Source: Tyto alba
Taxonomy: Eukaryota; Chordata; Aves; Strigiformes; Tytonidae
Reading direction: 5' to 3'
NCBI RefSeq assembly: GCF_018691265.1
Contig: NW_024881329.1
Location: 1,240,001 to 1,304,000, forward strand
Length of the DNA: 64,000 nucleotides
In this document: positions 36,601 through 49,500 of the stretch, piece by piece
How the letters are laid out: each line of letters begins with the position of its first letter
Position numbering within the stretch: position 1 is the stretch's first letter
Made by a program: the position numbers and the translations under genes
Notes under the pieces: generated by a model
The model's database searches: none
Told to the model about the DNA's origin: nothing
What the model saw: the letters and a program-made list of their open reading frames with translations, nothing else

Positions 36601-37444
36601 AGCCTCTGTGCAAAGAGGGCACTGAAGCAGATGAGGAAGACTGTCAGCTGTCCAGGAGGGGCTTTAGCTCAGGGCAGTGGGTGGCTGTTGGGAAATTTAA
36701 TGAAGCGACAGAACAAGATTGGGAACCAACTAGAGGCAGAAGTCAACACCCTTCTTGTTCAGCATCCTGAGGCTGGGTGGCAGAAAGATCATCCTTCATG
36801 AAACTAACAGCAGTTGTTTCTCTCTCTTGCAACAGAGGTGAGAAGGAGTGAAAAGATGCCCAGAGAGGGTGACTGACTTGAACAGTGATTCTGTTGGGTG
36901 ACTGTGCATGGGTAACACCAGCCCAGGACAGTTTCTGCTGAGGTCAGACAAGGTGCGTGGCTGCCATAGGGAGATTCAGCTCCATGTTGGAAAGGAAAAT
37001 TTTTGTTCTGGTATTACACAGATAGCTAGAATCTGAGGACTCAAAGGGAGGTCTGAGTTGAGTTCGGCACCCAAGTTATGGGTCTGATGGCAGTGATAGT
37101 TGTGGGGAGAAGCCTAGGGTTTTTTTGCTGTTGAAGTAACAAGTCCAGTTCATAGGACTGTCCTTGGTGAAAATGCACCAAATGCCGTGGTTCTTTTGAC
37201 AGAAGGCTGTGTACTTGGAGAATGGCTCCTGCTGCTGAGAAAGCAGCCTCTATTCGTGCTGAGGAACGGCCAGACTGAACCAGCACAGTGTCTTCAACAG
37301 CAGCTAGTGGCAGATACCCTCATCTTCCCAGCATAAATGTATAACAGCACTTCCTAGTACACTTTTTTTGGCTGTTTGTGGCTCAGAAAATTTTCTCCAG
37401 AACAGATATTTGGTGTAGTAGTCCATTATGGACAAACTCAGGGG

Positions 37445-37476
37445 AAAAAAAAAAAAAAAAAAAAAAACAAAAACCA
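37445..37476. repeat. A23 run and A-rich tract
   Basis: Twenty-three A followed by CAAAAACCAAAAACC. It could be the degenerate tail of a retroposed sequence, but no body was recognised beside it. Confidence 0.85.
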
Positions 37477-39035
37477 AAAACCAGCCACTTCTGCAGCCCA
37501 TAGATACCTGTGAGATCCTCAGTGTCCCAAATCAGCAAGTCCCACATTCTAATAACTTGCAGAGAGGTGCTTCCTCCTGTTTGATGTGCCACTGCCATCA
37601 CACAGTTATCTGAAGCTCCTGGATTCTTTTCTTTAAGAAGACTGGGGACAATTCTTCGCCAAGCTCTGCCATTTGGGAGTTGGTTACGCAGGCAACTCCA
37701 CAAACCCCACATTTTTGCATTTGGAGCTCTGAGTATCCATTACAACTTTTCATCCACTTATTCACCAAAAGGCTGTTTCTGCATAATATAATTTTACCCT
37801 TGAAGTACTTCAGGGACACTGATGGAGTGTGTCTAGCTCTCCACTAGCCCAGGGCAGAGGTATGCATCCTTCTAGCCTGATTTTTTTTCTGCAGAACACC
37901 AAGTGTGGTTACATTCCCAAGGACTGGGGAAGAACCGTGTGTACCGGTGCCTCTGCTGCTCTTGGTGTGTGAAAGGAGTCTCCACAGCAGTGTTTCTGCT
38001 GACGTGTCCTTGCAGAGCTGCAGCAGCCAAGGTGGTGCTTGTCATGCGTTGAGTTTTCCCAGGTCACATCTTGGCTGTTCAATAACCAGTGGCACGAGCC
38101 CAGCCGAGGCGTGCTGACTTCTGGTTGTTGTCTCGGGTACAACTTGCTCTGCACGCAAGCGCTCCCTTTGCTAAAGGGGCAGGTAAAGCAGGAGGAAATT
38201 GCCAGTGATGTTCAATTAAACAAGCTGAGGAGCTGCCCTGGATTTGTGTAATTTCTTGTAAAGACTATTTGAAGAGCTTTAAATGCCAGCTTAGATCTGG
38301 AGCTTGTCTTCCTTATGGGGCGTTCCTGCCTGCTGCACCAGCTCTTGGAAAAGTGGAGGAGAAGAGAGCAGGAATCTCTTTTGCCTGGGCTCCCAGTGCT
38401 CAGTTTTTACTTTGAATCAAAAATGATCCAGCATGTCTGATGTCAAGTGCCAAGTCCTCTGTCGTCTTTCCTCCTTTTTGCACATCTGGGCTGGCAAAGA
38501 AAGTTTATTTGCCTCCTGCCTGCCTGCCTGGCCCATAGCTATCACCAGCAGAGCAGAGCACTTACTCTGCAGTCAACATGCTTGGTATTATGCAGGCGTA
38601 ATCTACCTGCTGATTGCTCAACTCAAACCAGTATCTACCTTCAACTTCACAACACTGTTAGCAGCGTTCAGCTAATGTGAATAAAGGCTGTATTGTCTCT
38701 TCACAGCTTAAATATCCTGTCTTTCTCAATTATGTCCTTGAGCTAATTGTTTCTGTCCTTTAACAACCGCATATTTGTGGTAGAACATTAACAGCAGTGG
38801 CATCAGTGGGAAACTTGATACTGCTCAAAGCCTTTTCTACTTGATCAAGTAAATGATGTTTACTTACTGCTGGCTAACCATGTCCTTTGTGGATGTTCAG
38901 CATGATCTCCAGCCTGTAAAAATACAATGAATTCCTCTCCTTGAAGCCAAGGGGTACAATATTGCTGTTTTTTCCATTCTTCTGCTGCTGTGGTATATAA
39001 GATGAATCTTTGTGTTGCAATATTCTGTTCTGTCT

Positions 39036-39056
39036 CTTTAAAAAAATTTTTTAAAG
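39036..39056. repeat. AT palindrome
   Basis: CTTTA, an A run, a T run, then TAAAG form a near-perfect 21-base palindrome in the long intron. No function can be assigned. Confidence 0.7.
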
Positions 39057-41415
39057 TTTCAGGAAACCTGTAAGCCTTTATAAAATAAAGGAATTGGTAA
39101 AAATTAGTTGTTTTTAAACGAGCTGTTGCTATTTGTCATGTCTTACTGCAGGCATGCTCTTTATTTTCTGAAAAATCAGCTGTGTGCTAGTTAGAGTGAC
39201 AGATCCAAGACCATTAGCTGTTTATGGAAAAAATGTGATTTGGATTTTGTTTTTAATTGCTGAGAATTACCTCTTGGCCCAAATATTGTTGGAGGAAAAA
39301 CTGATGCTTTCTCTCTCCACTCCCCGAGCAAAACAACTCAACCAAGCCAAACCCCCGATTAGTAGGAGCGGTTCCAGTGCAAACACGCGCCCTCAGTGTT
39401 TGCAGTGCCAACACTGTGACACTGTGCCAGTGTGAGAGAGCTGCAAAGTGTCACTGCATTGCGATGGGCATAGCTGGGGAGCAGCGTGTGGGTGTGATGG
39501 AGGATTTGTAGGGGACAGAATATTGTTTTGGTACGTTGTGGATACCTATCTGTGTTGAAGACTTATTATATTGATGGTTCTTGGCACGTGTTGGTGTTTT
39601 CTGTTGTGCTGTTGAATCAGAAAGCATCAGTGAGCGCAGTTTTAAGACGTTTGTTTGTTCACCTCTTGAAATAAAAAAAGGGAACTGTTACCAATCTCAA
39701 GTGGCTTGCAGATAGGAGCATAGAGTCTGCATCAGGCAGGTTTCTCTGTGGCAAGCTTTTTTCAGCAAAGATCAAGACGTTGGTATGATAAGTCATAAAG
39801 AAGCGTTCCTCTTTGATGAACTTTGGTGAGGGAGAGAGTGAATTGTAGAAGACCACCTTTTTTAAGATGCTGTTCTGAGGGAGCGCCTTGCAGCTGTCCG
39901 TGTTTCGGACGATGCCTCTGTATCGTACTGGCATATCTCATGATGAAGTCATCCATCGATATTGCAGCATGGGTTAGCTCAGGGCCATCAAACTGGGCTA
40001 ATCTCCTGTTGAGTAAACAACACAAAGGTTCCTGGATTCGTTCCTGTTTCCTTAAAGGGATACAATCAAGTGCAGGCAATTAAAAGAGAGAAAGAGAGAG
40101 TGAGTGAAGTGCAGCTCTAGATATTACACCTGATTTCAGGCTCTCTGCCCAGGGTGTGTATGGGTTTCTTAGGGTTTTTGTAACGAAAAAAGCCCTCACA
40201 AAACAATTGATGTTTTCCTAATTTTTCAGTGTATTTCTTTTCCTGCCATTTCCTTTGGGAAGGGAGAACCCAACAACCACCCAAACAAATTCCAAACAAT
40301 GGAAACAAATTTCCTAGAGAAGAGAAAGAGCAAAATTAATTTTGAACAAAGCACACTGAGAAATAACTCTTTTCTTTCTGCTCTCCTCCCAGCCTTTTCA
40401 GGAACCGTGGAAGACCCTTTTAAAAAAATTTCCACCAAATGGGTGTCCAGTTCCTTTGAGCAGCTTTTGGAAATTCAGTCTGTGTGGAAGCCAGGGGTCA
40501 GTGTCATTCCCTGGCAAGACCTCTGCTCTACCTTCACCTACTTAGATTTGTATGGCTGTAATTTTGTCAATGCATTTAGAATATGTGCTTTTTGCATGTA
40601 ACTAGGATAATAATTGTAAATATCTGTATTTGATCACTGAATTTCACAGTACTATAAAATCTGGGATGTGTAGATATGACTGTGTCCTACAACAAACACT
40701 TGATACTAAATATTGACTTTCAGGATATTGGGAGGGAAAGGAAGGTAGAACAGAGCAAGTGGCATATGTTTGATAGGAAATGGTATAAGGACCTGTGAAG
40801 CTTTTATTGCCCTTTTCTTTTAAAATGTGGGTGTTGCTCAGCTGCTCCTGAGTGATGCTCCCATTCCATGAGCAAGCAACGCATGCTTTGCACTACTGCA
40901 TCTTGACATGCTTTTGCTGTGCATTTGTTATTTGCTGAAGCAACAGGCTTCTGCTGCAGGGATCCCTTACTCCAGGCTTTCATCTGCTCTTTGTGTTATG
41001 TCTTCTCGTGCATGGGATCAAACCTGTCTCATCCAGCGTATGCATCAAGACTGTGACCTGGCAAATTCCTTCCTTTAAAGTCATAAGACTCTTTTTCTGC
41101 ACCAGGAGTAGAAAGGAAATGGGGCGTGTTCTTCTGATCTGTTTAAATAAATGGCTTAAATATTTAGCTTTAGTATGGGGGTGTTTTTGTTGTTTCTAAT
41201 AATATTGTCTTGGGCAAAGATACAGGAGGATGTCCTTCGGGAAACTTCCCAGCAAGTATCTGAGCACTTTAGTTTATGGTACATCTTGGACACCTATATG
41301 TATCTATAATGATTCTTCTTTAATATTCCCTTCTACCACCGTGTTACCAAAAATTCAGTGGCACAGGAAAGCAAAAACCTGCTTTCCCTTATAGCTTTAT
41401 AGGACCCAAATATTG

Positions 41416-41475
41416 GACTTGCTTTGTAATCCTGGGTAAGCCACTTAGCCTTTGTGCTTAGTTTTTTTCTTCCTT
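41416..41475 (+). mobile_element. MIR-like SINE remnant
   Basis: TAATCCTGGGTAAGCCACTT and AGCCTTTGTGCTTAG correspond to the MIR core (…gaccttgggcaagtcacttaacctctctgtgcctcag…). Sense orientation, diverged. Confidence 0.6.
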
Positions 41476-42037
41476 CATTAACTGTTGATTCATTGTCTTG
41501 CACTGGGGCAGGAATGCTGTGGATTCAGCATATGAACAGTGCCCTGTGGTGACTGGGGTCATCTAAGGACCAGCTGTGGAAAATTTGGCTGCACTCCCCA
41601 CTTTCCTCCTTGTCACTGAGCTGTGGAAAGAAAAAAAATACCTGAAACCCAAAGTTGTCATGTGCACACGGTGGTCATGGTCACATACTGCCTGTTGATA
41701 GCATTTTAGCCATGACTTTACCTCTTTGATACTGCTTACCTCTACGACAATAAGCTTTCTGAGACAATAAATTGGAAACCGTGACCCTGTAACACTACCT
41801 TGAAAGTAGTATCTTCCCTTTCCAGGAAAAGCACCTTGGGCCTGTTCTTGTCTTTGTTGAAATTTGCAGTTTCTTCAAGTTCTGTGTTCCAGTTTTGCAT
41901 TCTTCAACTTCGAGGCTTTGAAACTATTTTGATGCTTGAGTTTCACATGTAATTATCAGTCTCCAGGAACTGAGTCTTAAAATAAAGTGCCAGCTGTCAC
42001 AAGCATCAGAACCAAATTGGAGGAGCTGACAATCTAT

Positions 42038-42112
42038 GAGCACAGGCAGGTGACGTGACTTACCCAAGGCCATATGGCAAGCTGAGCCAGGATTAAAATT
42101 CAGGTCTTATGA
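42038..42112 (-). mobile_element. MIR-like SINE remnant, antisense
   Basis: GTGACTTACCCAAGGCCATA and GCCAGGATTAAAATTCAGGT match the reverse complement of the MIR core (…gtgacttgcccaaggtcaca…cagggattcgaacccaggtct…). Confidence 0.65.
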
Positions 42113-42874
42113 TTTCCCCAAAGAATGCCATGCCCATGGGATCCGGGTGACTTTCTGTCCCAGCTTTGCACAGGACAAACTTCAGTTTATGCATCAGGTG
42201 GTTAAAATATGCATGCAGGACTGGTGTGAGTTACTTCTGTGTAGAAATACAAGGCCTGATGTTAGCTGTCTTTACTGGCAGTCGAATTTCCCATTCTGTG
42301 TCTGAGAAGATCCGTGTTTGCTTTCTAGGCTCTGGGAAGGTTGTCTGGCTGGAGCAGGTGAATTTTTGCTTGCAGGGCCCCAGCATACACTGTGGTAGGA
42401 GATATCTGGTCTGATTCCACAGGTCCTGAAGACTGGCTTTCTCTCGAGCTCTGTATCAGGTTGTTCAGATGTTGGACGCTGCCCAAAGCTGGACTGTGCA
42501 ATATCAGAGTTGACCTTGAGCACAGGCAGCCAAACCCCTGGGGTGGGGGAAAAGGGGGCTGCAGAACCACAGGTACCCAGGCTGGCCAGGGCGATTGGCA
42601 TCTGTTGGTGCCCCCATGTCACTGGCACTTCCATCTTCCTGGTAGATCTCCCAGGCCCTGGGAGAGGAGTTTTTGGTCTCTGTCATGGTTCCCAGATGTG
42701 AAGGTGGCAGGAAACACTTGATTGAGCAGAAGCTGGGACTCCGTCTCTTGTGGAGCGGGCGCTGGTCAAACCGTGTACCCAGAAAACTGGAATAGTCCCG
42801 TGAAGCTTTGTCAGCACCCACTGATTGCAGCAGGCACCCCATTTCTATCAGCACTTTCATGTGAACGGTGTTTT

Positions 42875-43104
42875 CATATGGATTCAAAGGGAGGTTGGAC
42901 AAGTGTCTTGGAAGACGAGGGAGGAGCCACATGAAATTGCCCCAGGCTGACAGTGGCTAGAAGCTCACAGATCTCTTTGAGGGAAGCCTTTTCTGTGCTT
43001 GCTCTGCTGTTACTCTTCCCTCACCAGCCATTTATGTCCACTGTTGAGGGCAAGATTCTGGGCTAGATGAACTCTGCTGCGTCCCATTGCGGATATTCTT
43101 ATGA
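42875..43104 (+). mobile_element. Ancient amniote CR1-type 3' end
   Basis: TTCAAAGGGAGGTTGGACAA, then CAGCCATTTATGTCCACTGT and GATTCTGGGCTAGATGAAC, and finally GATATTCTTATGATGG, occur in the order found in the 3' ends of old CR1 elements of turtles, crocodilians and birds (…ttcaaaa..ggattggaca…gatactgggctagatggacc…attcttatg). The copy is heavily diverged, with no open frame. Confidence 0.65.
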
Positions 43105-46100
43105 TGGAAATCAACAGCCCAAGATAAAGAGATTGTCCTGACTCCAGGCTATGTGAGGAGATTCATTCTTAACTGGTGCAGATTCAATGACTACCTTGTC
43201 CTGCCAGAAGACACCTGGAAAAATTAATCCTGTCAGGAAATTTTGGTAACAACCAAAAGTTTGCAGTGATGATCTGTAACTGGGGATGGTATGACAGCAC
43301 TTGTTAGACCGAGGTCTGCTTTGTGCCTCACCTCCATTGTTACCATGCAATGCCCTTACAAACAGGGCTGGAGATGAGCTTCTCAGTCAAAGGGCTCTGG
43401 GAGAGAAGTCCATCAGAGCTGCAGTGTATTTCGCTTACTGGGTCATTCTCTTATTTGCAGCTTTATTCCTCTAAAAGTGCTGTCTTGCCATTGGAAGAGC
43501 CACATCTGGCTTGAAGAGACTTGAAGCAGCTTGAACAAGAGACTCTGCACTCTGAACACTAAATTAATGGGCTTGGTCTTTTACATGTGAGTGAAATCCT
43601 TTCAGATTCTTGTCCATGTCAGGCCCCCAGCTCCTCTAATTAAGAGGCTTTTAGCTCAGCCAATGTTTGAGAGCTATAGTACAGCTGCGCTTTTGCTAAA
43701 ATGAGGAGATGCTAGAGGTAGGGATGTGATGGGTCCAATTTCAGCTTGCAAATATGTCTCAGAAAGAGAACAGAATGTGCTCCTTGTACAACCTTTTGTT
43801 TGCTGCAGCAGAGCTGGGAGACATCGTCTGCATGGACTGCTCTAGCTTTTGAAATAGAAATGATGAAGCTGAGAATAAGAAAGTAAGATCTTTACTTCTG
43901 GGGACCTCAGAGTCTCTTAGGCAGCTAGAGGGATGTTTCAGAAAACATATTTCTTACCTGTGCTTTTTCTTATTCTGTTTTCTGCAATCCTGGGTGGCTC
44001 TTGCTTTGAACTCCCGTTCCGTTTCCTCCCCTGCAGCCGCCTGCACTCACCGTCTGGTACCGGGTGCAGCTTCTGCTGAGACTGTGGCTTCGTGGAAGGA
44101 ATGAGTCTGGCAAAAAGCTTCAGCAAGGTGGCCTGTAGCAGCCAGTAATTGTCATTCATCAGCATGGCTATGTGATTCCTCACTGTAATCACCTATAAAA
44201 TCTATGCAGCATAAGATATTTGGGTATTTTTTTTTTTTAATTTATTAATGTCAAGGCCAGCTTCGCAACTTTCACTTGAATGTGAAAAGTAAGCTGGGGT
44301 TCTTTCCAACTTCTGTGCTACTACCACGTACAGACTTGCCATCAGAAGCAAGCTGACTGTCCAGCTAATGGATAGAATCAAGCTTTGGACTCCTAATTTT
44401 TCTGTGTTTGTTCCATAATGAAAAAAAAAAAAATTCTTGGTATGAGAGTTTATTTGAAAAAGAGCAAGAGAGAAAGATACTTCTTGCTTTTCATGCTTTT
44501 TTGCCTCCTTTCCTCTGCAGTATGCCCAAAAGCTTGGGTCCAGCTCTGTGCCCACTGTTTGCCAGGGATGTCTACTTGACTAGCAACATATAACAGTACC
44601 CGTTTATAGGTAGTCTTCTGCAGAGTTTCAAATAAATATCTTCTCAAGTGACACTAAACAGAGGTGCCCTGAAAAAACACTGATTTGAAAGGGGGAGCGA
44701 AGCGTTCTGGTTGCTCTTTGAAGCAGAACCACCCTCTGGCTCACGAACCAGCAGCAATAAACGGAGTCAGATAGTATGGTACATAATTGCCTTCTTTTAT
44801 GTCAGCTTCATATAGTTCTCGCATGTGACATTCTTCCTGGCCATCATGCTTTTTATCCTCCCATTGTACTAAGAGTGCAAACAGAATTAACTTGTTTGTT
44901 ATCATGGCATCTGTATGTGGCTTTTAATTTCTTGAAGATTAAAAAAAACACCAACCCTCAAGCCCTCTTTGTCTAGCACTGTTTAAATCTGCTCTCAGCC
45001 TGCTTGCACAGCTCACTTCTGCCCTGCAATGCAGAACACAGATCTGCAGAAGAAGTCTAAAGCAATCAGTGCAACAAGGCTTAAAAGATGTGGTGGTGTT
45101 GCTGAAGAAAAGCTGTGTGGAGGGTGCTACGTGGCATCAGTAAGTCGGAAGGGGGGTTGGGGTAGGGGTGTGTTGTACACATCTTTACAATCACAGTGCT
45201 GTGCTTATAGGGGTGCTCTCATTTCTAGCCTTTTTGGTTTATGTACTTGTAAGTAGTGGGAATTATTTTCTTTGGCCTCTGAAATGTCTCCATAGTTGTG
45301 TGGTTTCCTTCCTATAAAGGTGAACACTTCAGATTAAAATTCTGTTTGGCAGTTTATGAGGTCTCAAAACAGGGACTGGAAGGCAAGGGGGGCAGGAGTA
45401 CCCAGCTTATGAAATTTTTCCCAGTGTAGGAACTGTCTGACCTTTCTTTGTGCTGTAATAACATGAAAGAAGATAGAGTTACTATTTGGAAAGCAGTAAC
45501 AAGAAAATGTCAGAGGTGGAAGGCCAGCTAGGGGACCTGGGCGGGAGAGGCTGGGAGAGACATTCCTTCTTCTCTTTCCTCGATCACTTGCACAGATCTT
45601 CCTCCTATCCCACTCTGGGTTCTTGCAGTCGTGATGCAGGTTTGGTGTTCAGAGGTGGCACAGAAAAGCAACAGGGGGAGGAAAAGCATGTGTTATTACC
45701 AGAGGAACCAAGACCAGAGAGAAGCATCCTGGTCAGGGCATCCAGGGAGCTGTGTGAGAGCTGGGAGTTGGCCCTGCTCGCAGTGTTTGGGCCTCCGGTC
45801 TCAGCTAATGTGGGACAATCACCCTCCTGCTCCCATGCAGATTTACCTGCATGCTTTAATATTCCCTTCCCAACATCTTGTCTCCACTGAAACCTTCCCT
45901 TGGGACCTGGCTTCCACCAGCAGAGAACTCTTGACTGCCCTGGAGGTCTGCGTCAGAGGAGGAGAGATGCTCAGTGCAGGGTCTGGAGCCCATCACCACG
46001 TGGAGGGTTACAGCTGTGTGGTAGGCTTGGTTACACCCATGTGTGTACAGTGTGTACCTCTGAGGCAAACTCCCTCCCTTCCTCCCCTGCCCTCAGTAAC

Positions 46101-46153
46101 AGATCGTAGAATAGTTTGGGTTGGAAGGGACCTTTAAAGGTCATCTAGTCCAG
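46101..46153 (-). mobile_element. CR1 LINE end fragment, antisense
   Basis: GTAGAATAGTTTGGGTTGGA then AGGGACCTTT and GGTCATCTAGTCCAG is the reverse complement of the avian CR1 3' terminus. It retains better identity than the other remnants here, so it is a younger insertion. It ends 114 bp before the acceptor of the first CRACR2B coding exon. Confidence 0.85.
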
Positions 46154-46267
46154 ATACAGATACTGAATATTGTTCTTTCAAACCAACAAGGCGTGTAAGT
46201 AGATGTTGTGTGGGGTGGAAGTGGAGAGTCATGTTTGACTGAAGTTTCTCTGTTTCCTGTCCCACAG

Positions 46268-46523
46268 CTCTTCCATTCGCCCCTGCCCAGGGGGAAAAGA
46301 CTTTGAGAAGATGGAGAACCAGAGCCGAGCACTCTCGGGATATGTCCGCTGGGGAGGAGCAGAGGAAGGGGGTGAGGAGGATGGTGTGGCTCCCGGTGCT
46401 TCTCCTCACAGCCAAATGGACAAACTGGAAGATGTGCAGGTGGAGATGCTTGAGAAGGCGAGGGAGCTCTTCCAGCTGTGTGACAAGGACCAGAAGGGTT
46501 TTATTACAAAGGTGGACATGCAG
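46268..46523 (+). CDS. CRACR2B: CRACR2B exon with start codon and first EF-hand, residues 1-71
   Basis: Acceptor TCCTGTCCCACAG gives a start at 46268. A second acceptor, CCCTGCCCAG, would begin at 46291; both leave ATG 46311 intact. Coding is 46311-46523, donor CAG|GTGAGG. It encodes a Gly/Glu-rich N-terminus, then [20 protein letters not shown] and loop 1 [12 protein letters not shown] (residues 58-69), with Asp at positions 1 and 3, Gly at 6, Ile at 8 and Asp rather than Glu at 12. Met43 is an alternative downstream start. Confidence 0.9.
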
Positions 46524-49500
46524 GTGAGGGAAAAAATCCTTCCCCTTTCCTGGGAAGAGCTGTAAAGTCATGGGTGGCAGAAGAGGCGAGAACGTGGCAT
46601 GTCTTTACTTTTGGCAGGTGTGGGTCTGCACATAGGCTCTGTCTCATTCAGATTTCTGGGAGCCAAACTCTGCCACAGCCAGCTGCTGGGAACTGAAAAT
46701 CCCAGGAGGGCCTTGAACCTCCAGGGAATTCCTGGGACAAGTGGGACTGCAATTCCAAACCTTTAAGGAATGCATAAAAAGAAAAAAATTTGCAACAGTT
46801 CCTACAAACATTAAGCATGCAGTGGATGAGAAAGCTAGGGGGAAAAAATTTTTGGTTTAATTTAAAAAAAAAAAAAAAAAAACAAAATAATCCAAAGTTC
46901 CCTTTCTGAAGTCTTGGTTGAATCATCCAGTAGTGGAGAGTGTCGCCATATCAGTGGGTCCCAACAGGTATTTGTGTCACCACTCAGCTGTACTGGCAGA
47001 CTGTCACATCCTGGCCAGGATGCAGTGCTGAAAGGCATGACTGTGGGCCCAAGCTGAGGATGGCAGGGACAGGAGCTAGTCACAGGGAAGACCTGAGTCA
47101 TGCTTTAATTTTGTTTGTTCTTTTGTATTTGCAGCGGCTCCAGAGTGAACTGCCCCTAACCCATGAGCAGCTGGACACTGTTTTTGACAGCTTAGAACAG
47201 AACAATAATGGATACCTGACACCTGTGGAGTTCAGCATGGGACTAGGTAAGGACTTGAACAGAGGCAGAGGAAGGAAAAAGCCCACCTGTGATGTTTTAT
47301 GTTGGTAAGAAAGTGCAGTGGTTCTGCTGAAGCTGTACCAGCCATGCAAGGCAATGCCCCATGCTTATGTGAGTATCACTGGAGAAGGTGTGTGTGCAAT
47401 ACTCCCGTCGCCCTTCCGGAGGCTTTGTGTTGCCTTCTTCCACAGCTGTTACCTGCCTACCTCGTAGAGCCAGCTTCTGAACATCTCCTGCTGGAGATGG
47501 CACGTGCTGCAGCCTGTATCTGGCTATGTGAGCCCCAGTTGTTCATCTGGAGAAGGATCCTTGTTGGATAAGGGGACAGAAATATGCCTCTTGGCAACTC
47601 TCTCCAGCTGGTAATAATGCTGTTGAAGGATATTAGCAGGAGTCCTGTTAGTAGGTCAGCACACTAGCAAGTGAGCTTTTGTTTTCTTCTTACTGTTGTC
47701 TTTTCCAAACACTAGGATAATACTAATCCTATACCAGAGTCATCATCCAGCAGCACAAGCAGTGCAAGAGGTGTTAAGGAGGAGGAGGAAAGACTATAGC
47801 GCTAATAACCTTTGTTGTAGGTGCTTAGTTGCCTTAGCTGGTTGTAAGCTCTCAGAAAATCTGCACCCTGTTAGCACCTTCCTTGGACATGTAGAGGTGT
47901 TAACTGGATCAGGTCAAAGCAAGTGAACACAGGTGGTCTAGGGTTTTCAGAAGTGACTGAGACAGCTCCTGAATTGCAGTGTCCTGGTTGCTTAGATTGT
48001 GGCTGCTCATGGCTTTCTCACAATTTAGAGGAGGTGGGGGCTTTTTTTGGTGCTTCAGTTTAAATGGCTAGAAACAGCCACCCCTGAAAGGAGAAGCTGT
48101 AAAGATTTCCTTGGAATAAACAGGGAAAGCTGTGTCTTGGGCCAGCCTGTTCAGGGAATGTGTTAACCCACTGAGTGCCTGCTGACTCTGCCCGTTTCTG
48201 CCTTGTGCCCCTGCCTGCAGGGGTGAAGCCTTGTTGGCTGGTTCTGCTGCCTTTGCCAGGAACAGGACTCATCTCAGGAGTGTGGGCTTTCCTGCCCAGC
48301 ACTGTGGAGAAGGTGCACAGGCATCATTTGGGCACTTTAGCATCCAGAGTGCCCTCTGTGTTATGACTTGGTTATTCCAAAATCTCCTTGTTTGAGCCAT
48401 TTGTCCCAGTGATAGCCATAGATAGACATCATGAGGGTACCCCCTTCAGTGCCATTGCTGGGAGAGGTAGGCAAGATTTCTCTTTGTATCAGCCACCAGC
48501 TGTCAGGTATCACCCTGTGTTGGCAGCCTGGCTCTGTGGGACTTGCTTTAGTCTAGGCTAAACACTTAATTTCTGCATTTCTTTTCCTTATGGACATTCC
48601 TTGTGTCTGGCTTCATTGAAAACCTTTTCAGACTTTGCCCCTAACTCAACAGTTTTGCCTGACATATTGCTGTCTTCCTTCTGGAATGTGCAGGGGGGAG
48701 ATCAAGGGAAGCGACTCCAGCTGCAATCACGTCTGCTTTTTGAGAGGACTCCTTGCACGGCCTCTGAGAGGTTACAGGGTGCAACTGCACAACTGACAAA
48801 AGAACATACATTTAAATTGTTCAATTTAAAGCAATTTGAGATCCTTCTAGGATGTCAAAACAATCTTCAGATCATTCTCTACCTCAATTTTCCCAGCTGT
48901 AAAAGAGAGATAATGAGACATAATGACATTCCTTAAAGCAGATATCCAAAGTGCTTAGTCTAAGCCCATCTCCTTAATTAACTGTCCGAGCCTCAGGCTT
49001 TAAGCTGAGTAGGGCCTGTATCTCCACACTGCAAGTGTTTTTTACAGCACTTTTTAAGAGTGAGAGTGAAGTGGCTAGATTCTGGACATACAGAGCAAAT
49101 AAGTGGTGGAGTTAAAAGTCTCTTGATGTACACAAATAGTGGATATTGTTCCCCTTAGAGCAGCTTCATGTTCTCATCTGTGCTCTGAACATCCTTGGCT
49201 CCTGGCCTTGTAGTTGGGATGTAATTTCTGCCTTTTGAATGAAGCAGATATGTTTTGGAAAGGAGGAGTAGCTGCTGATGGAGGTCTGACCTCTGTATGC
49301 AGGATGGGGGCCTGCATTTTGGATAGGATGGCCTGATTTGTTTCACTGAGAAGAATTTGTTCCCAGCACCAGTATTTGTCACACGCCTTGCATATCATGA
49401 AGTTCTCATGGCGTTAGTGTCTCAGCATGAAACAGGATCCACATAGCTGGAAGCCATCTGTGCAGGGGATAGGACAGAAGGGGGTGCTCAGAGGCTAAGT

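Larger units (their letters stand above)
26703..46267 (+). other. CRACR2B: Long intron 1 of CRACR2B (inferred), no coding exon seen
   Basis: Nearly 20 kb between the CpG-island donor and the first coding exon. No exon of a known family was recognised on either strand; the longest open frames (for example 33314-33862 minus, 45486-45890 plus) look like chance. It contains a C18 run (28177-28194), TTTGG-type repeats (29143-29170), an A23 run (37445-37467), a palindrome at 39036-39056, MIR-like remnants, and CR1 remnants at 42875-43104 and 46101-46153. A small non-coding gene or enhancers could be here but cannot be read from sequence alone. Confidence 0.5.

Noticed and set aside
45486..46137. 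Plus-strand frames of 134 and 168 codons just upstream of the CRACR2B start exon
   Set aside because: They overlap each other in different frames, show no family similarity, and the second runs into the CR1 fragment.
46600..46760. Short inverted words around 46690-46755 (GGAATTCC-like) as a possible DNA transposon end
   Set aside because: The matches are short and imperfect, with no target-site duplication visible.
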